Positions 1-9,442 of a stretch of DNA of 64,000 bases are shown here, piece after piece; positions within the stretch are counted from its first letter, which is position 1, and each line of letters opens with the position of its first letter. The notes under the pieces were generated by a model. It ran no database searches. It worked only from the letters and a program-made list of their open reading frames with translations, and had not been told where the DNA came from. This DNA is from Riptortus pedestris. Its lineage: Eukaryota > Arthropoda > Insecta > Hemiptera > Alydidae. The position numbers and the translations under genes were made by a program. The stretch covers positions 147,282,001-147,346,000 of the forward strand of contig CM032229.1 of assembly GCA_019009955.1 (NCBI GenBank), given 5' to 3'.

Positions 1-290
1 TACTGTACGTGTGTATGTCACTGAACTCCTAAACGGCTGGACCGATTTGAATGAATTTTTTTGTATGCGTTTGGGTGACACCCTGGATGGTTTAGATTCA
101 CAAATCAGCCCGGCAGATGGAGCAGGAGTGGTGGTTGTAAGGGAGGCCTACAATTAAATATAGAGGTATTTCTTTTCCTATTGGTTTTTCGGGAAATGTG
201 CACAGGATAAAAGTTGTTCATTTTGTTATTTAGAGTAACTTCTGTTATATTCACTTTTGATGTATAACAAAGTATAAACGAGATATTCAC
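1..290 (+). mobile_element. Helitron-family fragment cut by the window edge
   Basis: The stretch contains the diagnostic phrase CTAAACGGCTGGACCGATTT near 33-52. It is followed by GGAGTGGTGGTTGTAAGGGA and a block ending in TTGTTATTTAGAGTAACTT. The same ordered blocks occur inside the fuller Helitron copies at 7643-8735 and 58689-59975. Only one internal repeat unit is present and no terminus is visible, so this is a partial copy truncated by the window start. A 61-codon frame on the minus strand (105-290) recurs in the other copies only because the DNA is conserved. I do not call it a gene. Confidence 0.7.
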
Positions 291-857
291 TAAAACATTA
301 TTTTTTCACTAAAAACGTTTTGCTATGCTATTTTACACTTCAGTAAACACTCATACATTACATATTGAATTGGGAATATAATGTTAAAACATCTAATATT
401 CTGCTTTATGTACAAATATAGAGAATTCAAAGTGAGGTTGTCATCTGTAGGCCGTTGAATGACATTATACATTCGTAATTAATGTATTTACCACTATAAC
501 ATTCTCATTTGCCAAGGACAAATTTCATTTTAGTAGTATATAGAGCCTTTTTGTTTGCAATTAGATGCTCTGGATATAGGGTTTGTATTCAATGTAAAAT
601 TGAAATCGTACATTAATATTAAATAGTCAATCAATGGTCCTATCCTTAGATTTCAGCTTAAATCCACTGTTTTTCAATTGGGATGGAAATTAATTTAATT
701 TGGTAACAGAGGCAATGTTGCTTCGGTGGAAGATACCTTTTTAATTTTCTGGAGGTTTTACTATTTAAAAAAGTGTGTCGATAATGTTATTAACGTTTTA
801 TTGATCTACTGTAAAGTTTATAATATTTTAGTATACCTGGTTATAAGTATTTTTTTT
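291..857. other. AT-rich unique spacer, no feature seen
   Basis: No repeat shared with the rest of the window, no long open frame and no RNA-like structure is visible here. It ends in a T-run (about 851-857) that forms the left flank of the HINE-like element. Confidence 0.5.
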
Positions 858-975
858 AGCAGATTCCCCTTAAGGGAAATCAGCTATAGAGGTCGTACTC
901 ATGACGCGATTTTCGAAACATTTCTTCAAATGTGCATCGATTCTACCCAGGATATGACGAAAATGAGGTCCGTTC

Positions 976-1046
<71 letters not shown>

Positions 1047-1854
1047 TATGTATGTTAACACTCTAGCGGTCGTAATTTTTGTTTAATCGTCACCAAAGTC
1101 GGTATTTAATCGTTTTAGGTAAAAAGGAAGATCGAGTTCGTTAACGGCTGAAATCGGACCAGTGGGAGGGGGGGGGGATTTAAAGGGGGGATTTTCGAAA
1201 ATTAGAAATATCCCTGTTACTATACGTCGGATCGAAAAATTGTATAGAATCACTCTTATTGCAAATTAAATTTACTATAAATATTGTTATATACATTTAT
1301 TCTCTATCTTGAATATTAACCGAGATATTTGCATTTTTCAGTTTTCAGCCATCAGCAAACCGCCACTTCTACTCATGTTAAATAAGCAATACTCTGCTAC
1401 ATTATTAATCACATTATTCGAACCTTAAATACCAAAAATTGTATTCAAGAGACCTTTATTATACGAGATACATGCAAATATGTCCTGGTGACCCCCCCCC
1501 CCCCGTCTTAAGGCTTTGGACTACTAAAATTTGATTGATTGAGATAACAATTATTCTGACTCATTATTAATTACAGTACCAGGTACAGTAAATAGTTCTC
1601 AATAAAATTAATATGTTATATTTTGATATATTTCAGAAATTGTTATTCTTTCCGGTGTGAAACGGGCAGACCCGTTTGTTTACATTTCTAACCTAACGCT
1701 TCCTGTCGGCAGGTTATTGAAATTGGATGAAATATTTCTTAATTCCATTAGTATTTATTCACGGAGTTTTTGTGTTACCAGTATGTATATTTATCTATTA
1801 CTAAACTTCACGAGGGAAATCTGCTTAGTTTACGCAGCCCCTGCGTGACGGACT
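858..1854 (+). mobile_element. HINE-like (Helentron-type) element, full-length copy with both termini
   Basis: The left end is AGCAGATTCCCC TTAAGGG; the consensus of other copies has a 20-bp palindrome GATTTCCCTTAAGGGAAATC here. The right end is GGGAAATCTGCT, the exact inverse of the consensus left motif, then the hairpin ACGCAG-CCC-CTGCGT and GACGGAC running into a T-run. These are subterminal inverted repeats plus a 3' stem-loop, inserted between T residues with no target duplication. That is the arrangement described for Helentrons and their non-autonomous relatives (HINEs, Drosophila DINE-1). A (TA)n tract lies at about 980-1045, the same relative place as in other copies. There is a G-run near 1171-1179 and a C-run near 1493-1504. 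I see no Rep/helicase coding sequence, so it is non-autonomous. Assignment rests on structure, not on a protein. Confidence 0.75.
980..1045. repeat. (TA)n microsatellite inside the HINE-like copy
   Basis: An uninterrupted TA tract of about 66 bp follows the conserved phrase GAGGTCCGTTCAAAA. Frames across it (runs of I and Y on both strands) are artefacts of the dinucleotide. Confidence 0.95.
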
Positions 1855-3850
1855 TTTTTATTTTTTTGTTTTCTACGTTGCAAACCTATAAATGCCCATT
1901 TTATTTTCCCAGTTATTGCCGATTCAATTACAATTAATCTTGCATTCAGTGAATCTTTTACATTTTTCTCAGAAATTAATAGTAAATCTTCTTTTATTCT
2001 ATTAGTTAAGAGTCTTTGTTAAGTATTTTTTTCAAATTTGAGATATATTAGAAATTTGTCGATAATCATGATTAGATTACATTCGTCTTTTAAAAATGTG
2101 ATGTTTTATGGTAAAAACTTTCAATTCTATCGAGATGAAATGAGATTTAGTTCGTTTAGTAAACTTCATTGTATACTCGGAATTTTTTTTATAACGCCCG
2201 TACTGCTTAAAGTCTGTTCTACCTGATTCACAATTATACCTCGGAGTAAGAATTGCTGTCAATTCTTCTTATGTAAATTGAGTTTTTGGAACATTAATAT
2301 TTTGCAAGTTTGCCCATTAAGGACCTAGTTATGACTAATATAATAAGACCATATATTATTCCTTAATTCATTTTCATTTAGATGTGTTATTAGGCTTTAA
2401 TAGTTATAGAAAGTTTTCTCATTCTTCATAAATGCATTTGTTCCTCGTTGTATAAGTTCTCATCATGTATAGGGGTTTCCTTTACTGTGGTTATTATTAT
2501 ATTTATGATCACCCATTACATAAATTTTGTTCTATTGAAAAAAAAAAAAAAACTGTTATCGTTGACTGATGAAGCTTGAATTCTCTGATTTGTCGCAGGA
2601 AGTCCGTTGTTATTTTATGTGAATATATGAATTGAATTTGATTTATACGGATGATGGTGCTAGTGGAAACCGGGAGGAAGCTCTAGACCCGGGCGGAAGT
2701 TGTATTCCAGAGATTGCTACACGGTGGATCTATGTAATACAAATGAAGATTGTGGTGCAGAGAGTAATTAGCATAGCTCCACTGAATATGGAGGAGTCCA
2801 CTGGATGGTTGATGAAGAGAACTTGCCAACATGGCGGTCCTATAGCACCAGATAGAACATTACTCCATTACCGCCCGTGCTCCATGTTCCAACCTCGTGT
2901 CCAATTTCATTCGCTTCTCTCTCTCCTATCAGCATTCGTTCCTCCAAAGTTTACACGATTAACAAATTGAATGGGATTGGTGGAAATGCATTTCTGTATT
3001 AGGTTTCAATGAGTGTCATCTTTCTTCGTGGCTTTTTGTACGCCAAATTAGACGAGAAGTGTTTTTGACATCATTAAGTGCCATTGTTTATAATGTTTAA
3101 ATTGAATAAACTCATTAACTCTTATAAACATATTGATTAAACCTCATTATTATGCATAGTTCAAGAGAACTATAATTATGCATAATTATTTACTTATTAA
3201 TTAGTGTTGGTGTCAACAATTTACTTTGCGCTGATTTAGAACTGTTTATTTATTTTTTATTTTATTTTCCGTGAAGTTCTTTTTGCGTTATACACAAGAT
3301 AGTCTTGGACAAATGGCCAGCTTCGAAGGTTTTTCTGGACTTAAAAATATTCAGTTAATTACACGATCAAAAGGAAAAACTGCTTCATCGCTTCCTCTAC
3401 ACATCCATTGCTTAAACATAGAAACGCTCTTCTTCCTCTCCTGCTCAGGGAATTGCATATCCTTAGGGTCTTATTAAAAATACAGCCTTAAAGAAAATAC
3501 TATAAAATATGTTTATGTACTTAATAAAAAAATTAAGAATAAAACTCAATTATTTAAATACGTGGAATAACAATTGAGACTATTGAGACTTAAATAAAGA
3601 AAAGAGATTTTTAGAAAGAAATTAGGCTTTTGCAGTATAATGAAGAAAATAGGGTAGGCTGGTTTAGTGGATCGTGGGGAATTGGCTCCGGTAGCCAAGA
3701 GGGAGGAACAGGCTGACAGATGTGCGTACAATTTGAAGGCTAGTAGGCTATATCAAAGGGAATGTTCATATTTACTTAGTCTAGCTGAATAAATGATTTT
3801 TTTGAAAGTGATTAATGATTAATTAATAGAAGTTATTTTATGATCCCCGA
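1855..3850. other. Unique AT-rich region with no recognised gene
   Basis: There is a poly-A run near 2539-2552. The longest frame, 2632-2970 plus (112 codons), resembles no family I know and is not flanked by convincing splice signals, so I treat it as chance. Stretches around 3080-3250 are extremely AT-rich. Nothing else is supported. Confidence 0.4.
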
Positions 3851-4165
3851 CACATATGGATTGGTATGTTAGGATTTGAGGTGGGGTGAAGGTAAGTTGG
3901 GATGGGTCGTGAGACTCATTAGGGTGAAATTGCTCTAATTTCCTGGAGTTCCTGTGGGAGGAGAACTGTTTGGGATCTAATCTGAGACGATTCCAGTCCA
4001 TTTCCCGGCAAACTAGACCGTCCCCGAGCGACCTCTATTGTCTGCCTTCCTCAAACAATTAGTCAGCCAGAGCTCCTCGACAGTCAGTCACCTCCACTCG
4101 TGTTCCTATTGTCCTGGTTACCTCCATCTACTTCATATAGTTCACCTACCTTATCCGCAAGCGGT
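3850..4165. promoter_or_regulatory. GC-elevated island, possible regulatory element
   Basis: Base composition rises clearly above the surrounding DNA. The left half is purine-rich (GGTGGGGTGAAGGTAAG) and the right half pyrimidine-rich, with several CG dinucleotides around 4010-4040. No open frame of note is present and no repeat match exists in the window. Similar islands recur elsewhere in the window. Regulatory function is inference only. Confidence 0.2.
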
Positions 4166-4293
4166 TTGTCATCAAATGTTTCCTAGTATCTCCTTTCTCA
4201 AAATTTGATTTCACTCCTGGAGTAATTGCTTCAATCATTAGTATAAATCAAAACCAAAGTGAGCTCCACGTTTACATTCTTAACTTATCATTT

Positions 4294-4830
4294 CCGCAGA
4301 TTTCCCTTTAGGGGAATTAGCTATTGAGGTTGTATTTATGACGAAATCGATCCTACCTAGTAGATGGCGAAAATTGGTCCGATCCAAATATATTTATCTG
4401 TTACCCTTCCAGCGTTCGCAATTTTTGTCTTATCGTTATCAAAATCGATGTATAATCGTTTTATCTAAAAAGAAAGATCATGTTCGTTAACGGCTAAAAA
4501 GAGACCAGTGGGTAGGGGGGTGGGTTTAGTGGGGGAAAATTTGAAAAAATGCTAAATATTTCCCTTATTATACGAAAAATTTTATAGGATCAATGTTATT
4601 GTCTATAAATGTTTTTATATACCCTTTTTATCTAATATGAATATTAACCAAGTTATTTGGATCTTTTTAGTTTTCATCCTTCAGTAAACCCTCACTCCTA
4701 CTCATGTCATATTAGCAATAAGATGTTATATCATGAACTACATTGTTCTAGCATAAATACCAAATATTGTTTCCAAGAGACCTTTATTATGCGACAAACT
4801 TGAAAATTCCTCAGGTAGGGAACTTATTGT
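4294..4830 (+). mobile_element. HINE-like element, 3'-truncated copy
   Basis: It begins CGCAGATTTCCCTTTAGGGG and keeps the ordered family landmarks: TATTGAGGTTGT, GATGGCGAAAAT, a short ATATATTTATCTG in place of the long microsatellite, CGTTAACGGCTAAAA, GACCAGTGGGTAGGGG, and the CAGTAAACCCTCACTCCTAC block. The match fades near 4830, before the terminal GGGAAATCTGCT and hairpin. A Harbinger derivative lies 70 bp further right. Confidence 0.7.
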
Positions 4831-5138
4831 TTGTTACACGTCTTTATAAATTGTATAAATATATTCTGTTTATAAAGTCATTGGAAGGGTTCGATATAAA
4901 GGCCGGTCCAGACGCTCCGTTTTGCACAACGATTTGTCTGCGCAGTTCAAAACGTTGCAGATAAAACGTTGCGTGTGGACTGGAAAACTGTGCAGTTTTG
5001 AACCCATTTCGAAGACGGTACAGTTTTAGTAAAACTGAGCCAGAGAGCATAGATTTCCTTGAACTGCGCAGACAAGTCGGCGTGTGTGGCCGGTTTTCCG
5101 ATTCATTTTGATACTCAGTTTCAATTCGTCAGGGGACA

Positions 5139-5339
5139 ATGGATGACCTTCGGCAATGTTCTAGGGAGTTTTTAACAGATTTTATTGCTCTGTATGAAAG
5201 TTTCCCGTGCATTTGGCGTGTTAAATCAAAAGAATACAGTGACAGGGATAAGAAGGGGGAGGCGTATGAAAGTTTAGCAAATAAATTTAAAGAAATTGAT
5301 GCAACGGCAATCATTTTCATAGCTTCATCACGGCAATAA
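5139..5339 (+). pseudogene. Truncated MADF-domain gene of the Harbinger element
   Basis: The 66-residue frame starts at an ATG and reads FLTDFIALYESFPCIWRVKS near residues 11-30, then EYSDRDKKGEAYESLANKFK. This is the conserved core of the MADF (Myb/SANT-like in Adf-1) DNA-binding domain: a leading acidic/aromatic helix, a P-x-(L/I)-W pair, K-S-x-x-Y and the KKxxAYxxL helix. MADF proteins are the second, DNA-binding gene of many insect PIF/Harbinger elements. The match stops after about residue 48 and the frame runs into unrelated sequence, so roughly the last third of the domain and the rest of the protein are missing. It lies wholly between the element's inverted repeats. Confidence 0.65.
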
Positions 5340-5481
5340 TAGCCTTTCATGTGCTGATATTACTGTTCTCATACAAGTATTTTCTTTGTTGATATGCGGT
5401 GTCACTAATTCCAATAAATAAGTATATGTGTCAACGTCCATTCGCAAGTAGTTCCGCCAATCAGTAGGTTCATCACGTAAT

Positions 5482-5631
5482 TCACGCTATAATTTGATAT
5501 GGGAAAAGTGCTTCCTTTTTAGAAGCCACTTCCGCGACCACTTTGAACGCCGGGTACTTCTGAGATGTTGCAATCTTTTTTTTTTTAACAAGACACATCG
5601 CGAAAATCGACCAGAGTAGTACCTCCTCCAT
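5482..5631 (-). pseudogene. Harbinger transposase N-terminal remnant, frameshifted
   Basis: On the minus strand a frame begins MEEVLLWSIFAMCLVKKKK and loses the family pattern at an A-run (T-run near 5575-5586 on plus). In the next frame the sequence continues as RRSKWSRKWLLKRKHFSHIK. This resembles the start of Harbinger transposases: a short hydrophobic acidic helix, a lysine/arginine run, then the R-R-x-W-x-R-x-W-L-x-R motif. The pattern is recognisable only across the two frames, so a homopolymer indel has broken it. Only about 50 codons remain and the catalytic DDE domain is absent. It faces the MADF remnant convergently, as expected for an internal deletion joining the two genes. Confidence 0.5.
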
Positions 5632-5769
5632 GACGATCTCACACAAAACTGAGCAAAATATACAGATATGTCTGTGCCGTGTGGACGCTCTACAAATTGC
5701 AACGTTTTCATTCCGTCTTAAGACTGCGCAGACAAAACGTTGTACAAAACGGAGCGTCTGGACCGGCCT

Positions 5770-5913
5770 TAACATTTATACAAATCCACGTTTTATAAAC
5801 ATTAGCTTTCAAGCCGCTCGTTTGTAATAAATCTGCATGTTGGATAATACAAGGTTAGTAGAAGGCCGTCGCTTTTTTTTTATTTATTTTTTTATTATGC
5901 AGGGGCTAGAGGT

Positions 5914-5980
<67 letters not shown>

Positions 5981-7642
5981 ATGTAGTACATATGTTGCTG
6001 GATGTAGGATTAGAGATTTAGGAAACAGTTCTTACGAAGAGTAAGTCTCCCCACCAAGATATCCTGTGTCAAGGTTTTTCGGTACATACATGCCCTCTTG
6101 ACGCTGGGGGTATGTTAGAGTTGGTATTATCTTGTCTTGTAGCTTCACCCTGACTATGGGTGTGAAACCAGCGAACGCATCCTTTCTTAAGTTTCCTCTG
6201 CATTTCAAGAGCAATACAATTGTAGAGGTTTTTTGCTATAAATAAATAAAGAGTTGCATGGTTTATCTTTCTGAACGAATTATCAATCTATTTCTAGTTT
6301 TAAGTAGTATAACACCATGCATATTTTACGTTTCCCTAATGCATCCGCATTTTTAGGGACTACTTGACTTTTGGCTGGATGATTTCATTTCCATGCGATT
6401 CACCACATTCAGATTTTCTATATATCTATAACTTCGCGAATTGGCGGGGTTGGTCTGACTTTCTCGAGTTAAAAAGCTGAAACAGTTATTATTGCATTTT
6501 ATTCTTAATTTTAACTAATAAGAGCTATAAATATTATTAATAAATCCTATGATTAATATTAACAAAGAATTGAGGTTTACTTTTATACATCGATATTCCT
6601 CAAAAGTACAATGCTGCCGAGTTATGTGAAAGCAAAGTATTCATTTTCCTGGAGCGGGAGATGTAAGAATCGTGTACAGTGAACGCTTACAATTAAAACC
6701 ATGAACACTCATTATTCAGTCATTAAAATTATCCGTGCTAAGCCAGGCTCTTCTGTTAGTGTACTTATATATAATATTATACAAATGCGATGTTATAATA
6801 GAATATAGTTTGCTGAGTATATTATGTTACCCTGATTTGAGGGAGGGTTTATGGAGCTGTTGAGGGAACTTGGCTGGGAGGAGAAGGAAAAGGGGGAAGT
6901 CGTTGCTCTCTCGACACCATTGTCTTGCCCTCTTTACTTCCGTTGTGCTATTTCCTTCATCGTGTCCATTCATGCCCCTACACTAATCACGTGCCTCCTC
7001 CACCTCTCTCCTCTAAGGCTTATTCAATTCTCACCGCGCAATACCTTAGGGCACCGCTCAATATCTACCTTTTCTTCTTTTATTCCACTCTTACAAAATC
7101 TATATAGAAATAGATAAGTTTGGAATTAATGAATATTGCTGATTGAATAAAAAAGTCATACGTCCACAATAACGATTCATTAATGTGACGATGCTTTTTA
7201 GACGCATCTCATCATCGTCAATGTTCTTCCGACACACTGAAAAAATTTAAAGAAAATGTATGTCTAATGCATTTTTATAAATATTAAAAAGTCGTAACGT
7301 TAAAAATATCATTGCAACAATAAAAATATTGATCAGGCTTAATAAAAAGGTCTTGCCCTCTACTAGTGTTAAAATATTATTCTTAACACTAAATAGCAAC
7401 ACATTAAAACCTCTTAATATAATCAACAGTACTCTCCAATAAATAAATCCTTAAGTTCACAGCATAAAAAAATATGAAAATCACATGTACTTAACATAGA
7501 CATAGAAGTACAAAAAATTGTTATACGAATGCACTCTCTTAAATGTATTATAACTAGCAGTAAAAGCGAGAGCCAGAGCCTAATTAATGTCCTGAATGTA
7601 GATAATGTTTCTTCTATGTGATCCGATCACTCTATTGATCAA
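5770..7642. other. Unique AT-rich region with one compound microsatellite
   Basis: A (TA)n(TG)n tract lies at about 5919-5980. The block 6000-6220 is less AT-rich and has a 60-codon minus-strand frame (6032-6214) that I do not recognise. Around 6840-7090 a G-rich run turns into C/T-rich sequence, giving two overlapping low-complexity plus-strand frames, probably not coding. The remainder is AT-rich with nothing visible. Confidence 0.4.
5919..5980. repeat. (TA)n(TG)n compound microsatellite
   Basis: A TA tract of about 40 bp changes to a TG tract of about 20 bp. No transposon end is recognisable on either side, unlike most other TA tracts in this window. Confidence 0.9.
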
Positions 7643-7644
7643 TC

Positions 7645-7677
<33 letters not shown>

Positions 7678-8735
7678 GTAACCTCTGTCTGTACATTGAT
7701 TTTTTTCGCGAAATTTCACGATAACTTTTCGTTTTACATGTCATAGACACCATATCTGCATTTTGTTTCTTTCGTGTATGTTTGTTTGTTTGTTACCTTT
7801 TCACGCATAAACGGCTGAACCGAATTTTATGAAACTAGGTATTTATATTACTACTAACCCAACTTAGACTTTAGGCTATATTAATTTTCTCTGAGACGAA
7901 TAGGAGTGGGGGTTATAAGGGAAGCCTGAAATTAAAAATAGCGATATTTCGTTTTCTATTGGCTTTTCGGTAAATATGCACATAACAAAAGTTGTTTATT
8001 TTGTTATTTAGAGTACCTTTTGTTATAAACACTTTTGTCGTATACCGAAGTTTAAATGCGTTATACGTTAAAAAACTACTACTGAAGTCAACAATTTCAT
8101 TTGGGACAAAAAACTCAACCGAACTAAACCAAACTCGGTATGTGAATTAGTACTAACCCCTTCCTTATGATAAGCCATACTAACATTTTTAGGGACGGGC
8201 AGGAGTGGGGGTTGTAAGGGAGGCCTGAAATTAAAAATAGCGATATTCCTTTTCCTATTGGTTTTTCGGCAAACATGAACATAACAAAAGTTGTTTATTT
8301 TGTTATTTATATTAACGTTTTTTTTTTTTTTTTTTTTTTTTATTTGTTTTTTTTTTTTATGGATTTCTCCAGGAACAATGTGTGGAGCAAGTAATTTACG
8401 TCGGAATATTGATATGCTCAACAAGTCATTCCTATTTGAACTATCAGGTACCTCAGCTGGAAAAAATTATTCAAATCAATGTTAATATTTTGTCCTTAAT
8501 AGCTGAAATCTATGCATAATGCACAGGAGACTGGAAATATGACAATTTGGAGGACAGTGAAGACTTACATAAAAAATTAATTTTATTATTAACAAATGCC
8601 AACAACGGGTATTAACCCTAAACACTGGGACGGGTAAATGTCAAAATATTGTGCAAAGTAAAGCCTTGCCAAAAAAAATACCATAACCATTCAGCCTCAA
8701 ATCAATTCCCGGGCGAAGCCGGGTATCTGAGCTAG
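7643..8735 (+). mobile_element. Non-autonomous Helitron, near-complete copy
   Basis: The 5' end is A|TCTATATATA followed by a TA tract and AAAATTGTAACCTCTGTCTG. The 3' end is the hairpin CCCGG-GCGAAG-CCGGG, ten bases, then CTAG, then T at 8736. The A|TC start and hairpin-CTRR|T end are the canonical Helitron signature, without inverted repeats or a target duplication. Inside are the phrase TAAACGGCTGAACCGAATTT and two tandem copies of a ~240-bp unit (about 7885-8060 and 8130-8320, each with GGAGTGGGGGTT and TTGTTTATTTTGTTATTTA). A long T/A-rich run interrupts it near 8320-8360. No RepHel coding sequence is present. A second copy on the minus strand at 58689-59975 confirms both ends. Confidence 0.85.
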
Positions 8736-8743
8736 TATCAATT

Positions 8744-8792
8744 TAAAGAAAACATTTCTTTGAATGTCCATTGGCAAAATGTGGTACACCTA

Positions 8793-8882
<90 letters not shown>

Positions 8883-9195
8883 CATACATACATATGAATG
8901 AATAATATATTTGCGTATTTTTTTATTAATCGTACAAACTCACTAGTTGTGTGTTCTGTGGAAAGTGAAAGATCAAGTTTAATAGTGAAAATCAGACCAA
9001 AAGTTCCTACTTTCTCCGTTATTATAAGTTGGATGAGAATATGGAAGAGTTATATTACCAATATTGTAAAAGTAATTTTCTATAATTGTTGTTCTATGCA
9101 CTTTTTCTCTGCCTTTAATATAGGCAGAGATATTTGTGCTTTTATTTTGTTTTCACCCCTTAATGAACAGCCACTGTATTCCTACACCCCCTGAC
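8744..9195 (+). mobile_element. Diverged HINE-like copy
   Basis: Family landmarks survive in order: TTTCTTTGAATGTCCATTGG, then a (TC)n(TA)n microsatellite at about 8796-8890, GAAAGATCAAGTTTAATAG, CTCCGTTATTATAAGTTGG, and the AGAGATATTTGTGCTTTTAT...CCACTGTATTCCTAC block. It abuts the 3' end of the Helitron, and the palindromic left terminus and right hairpin are missing. Confidence 0.55.
8796..8890. repeat. (TC)n(TA)n(CATA)n compound microsatellite
   Basis: A TC tract of about 35 bp runs into a TA tract of about 48 bp and then several CATA units. It occupies the microsatellite position of the surrounding HINE-like copy. Confidence 0.95.
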
Positions 9196-9382
9196 ACAGA
9201 CTACGCCCAAGTATCGTGTTCATGCTCAAGTTAACTTGTATCATTCCAATCTATTCCTATTTTTCACGTGAAATGAAATATCTGTTACATCAAAAAGCTT
9301 TTTCTAAATGTGCAAATGCAACTATCATTTTTTTTATTCATATCTCTTTCACTCCAGAATTACTATTAGGACTAGAATAGCT

Positions 9383-9442
<60 letters not shown>

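Larger units (their letters stand above)
4900..5769. mobile_element. PIF/Harbinger deletion derivative with TAA target duplication
   Basis: The ends are inverted repeats of about 47 bp with two mismatches, starting AGGCCGGTCCAGACGCTCCG (4900-4946 versus the inverse ending at 5769). They are flanked on both sides by TAA (4897-4899 and 5770-5772). A 3-bp TWA duplication with long G/C-rich inverted repeats is the PIF/Harbinger hallmark. Inside, a MADF-like gene start lies on the plus strand and a Harbinger-transposase-like N-terminus on the minus strand. These are the two genes such elements carry, here facing each other, with the remainder of both deleted. At 870 bp it is far below the size of an autonomous element. 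The intact ends could still be moved in trans by a relative. Confidence 0.85.

Noticed and set aside
726..1058. Ile/Tyr-repeat proteins on both strands
   Set aside because: They are read-through of the (TA)n microsatellite. The same applies at 9308-9613, 19909-20316, 21724-21937 and 58539-58733.
858..1854. Classification of the HINE-like family as a MITE with ordinary terminal inverted repeats
   Set aside because: The inverted motif at the right end is subterminal, followed by a hairpin and further conserved bases. Copies sit between Ts without a consistent target duplication.
2632..2970. 112-codon possible gene
   Set aside because: It has no recognisable domain, no splice context and uneven composition. 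Chance is more likely.
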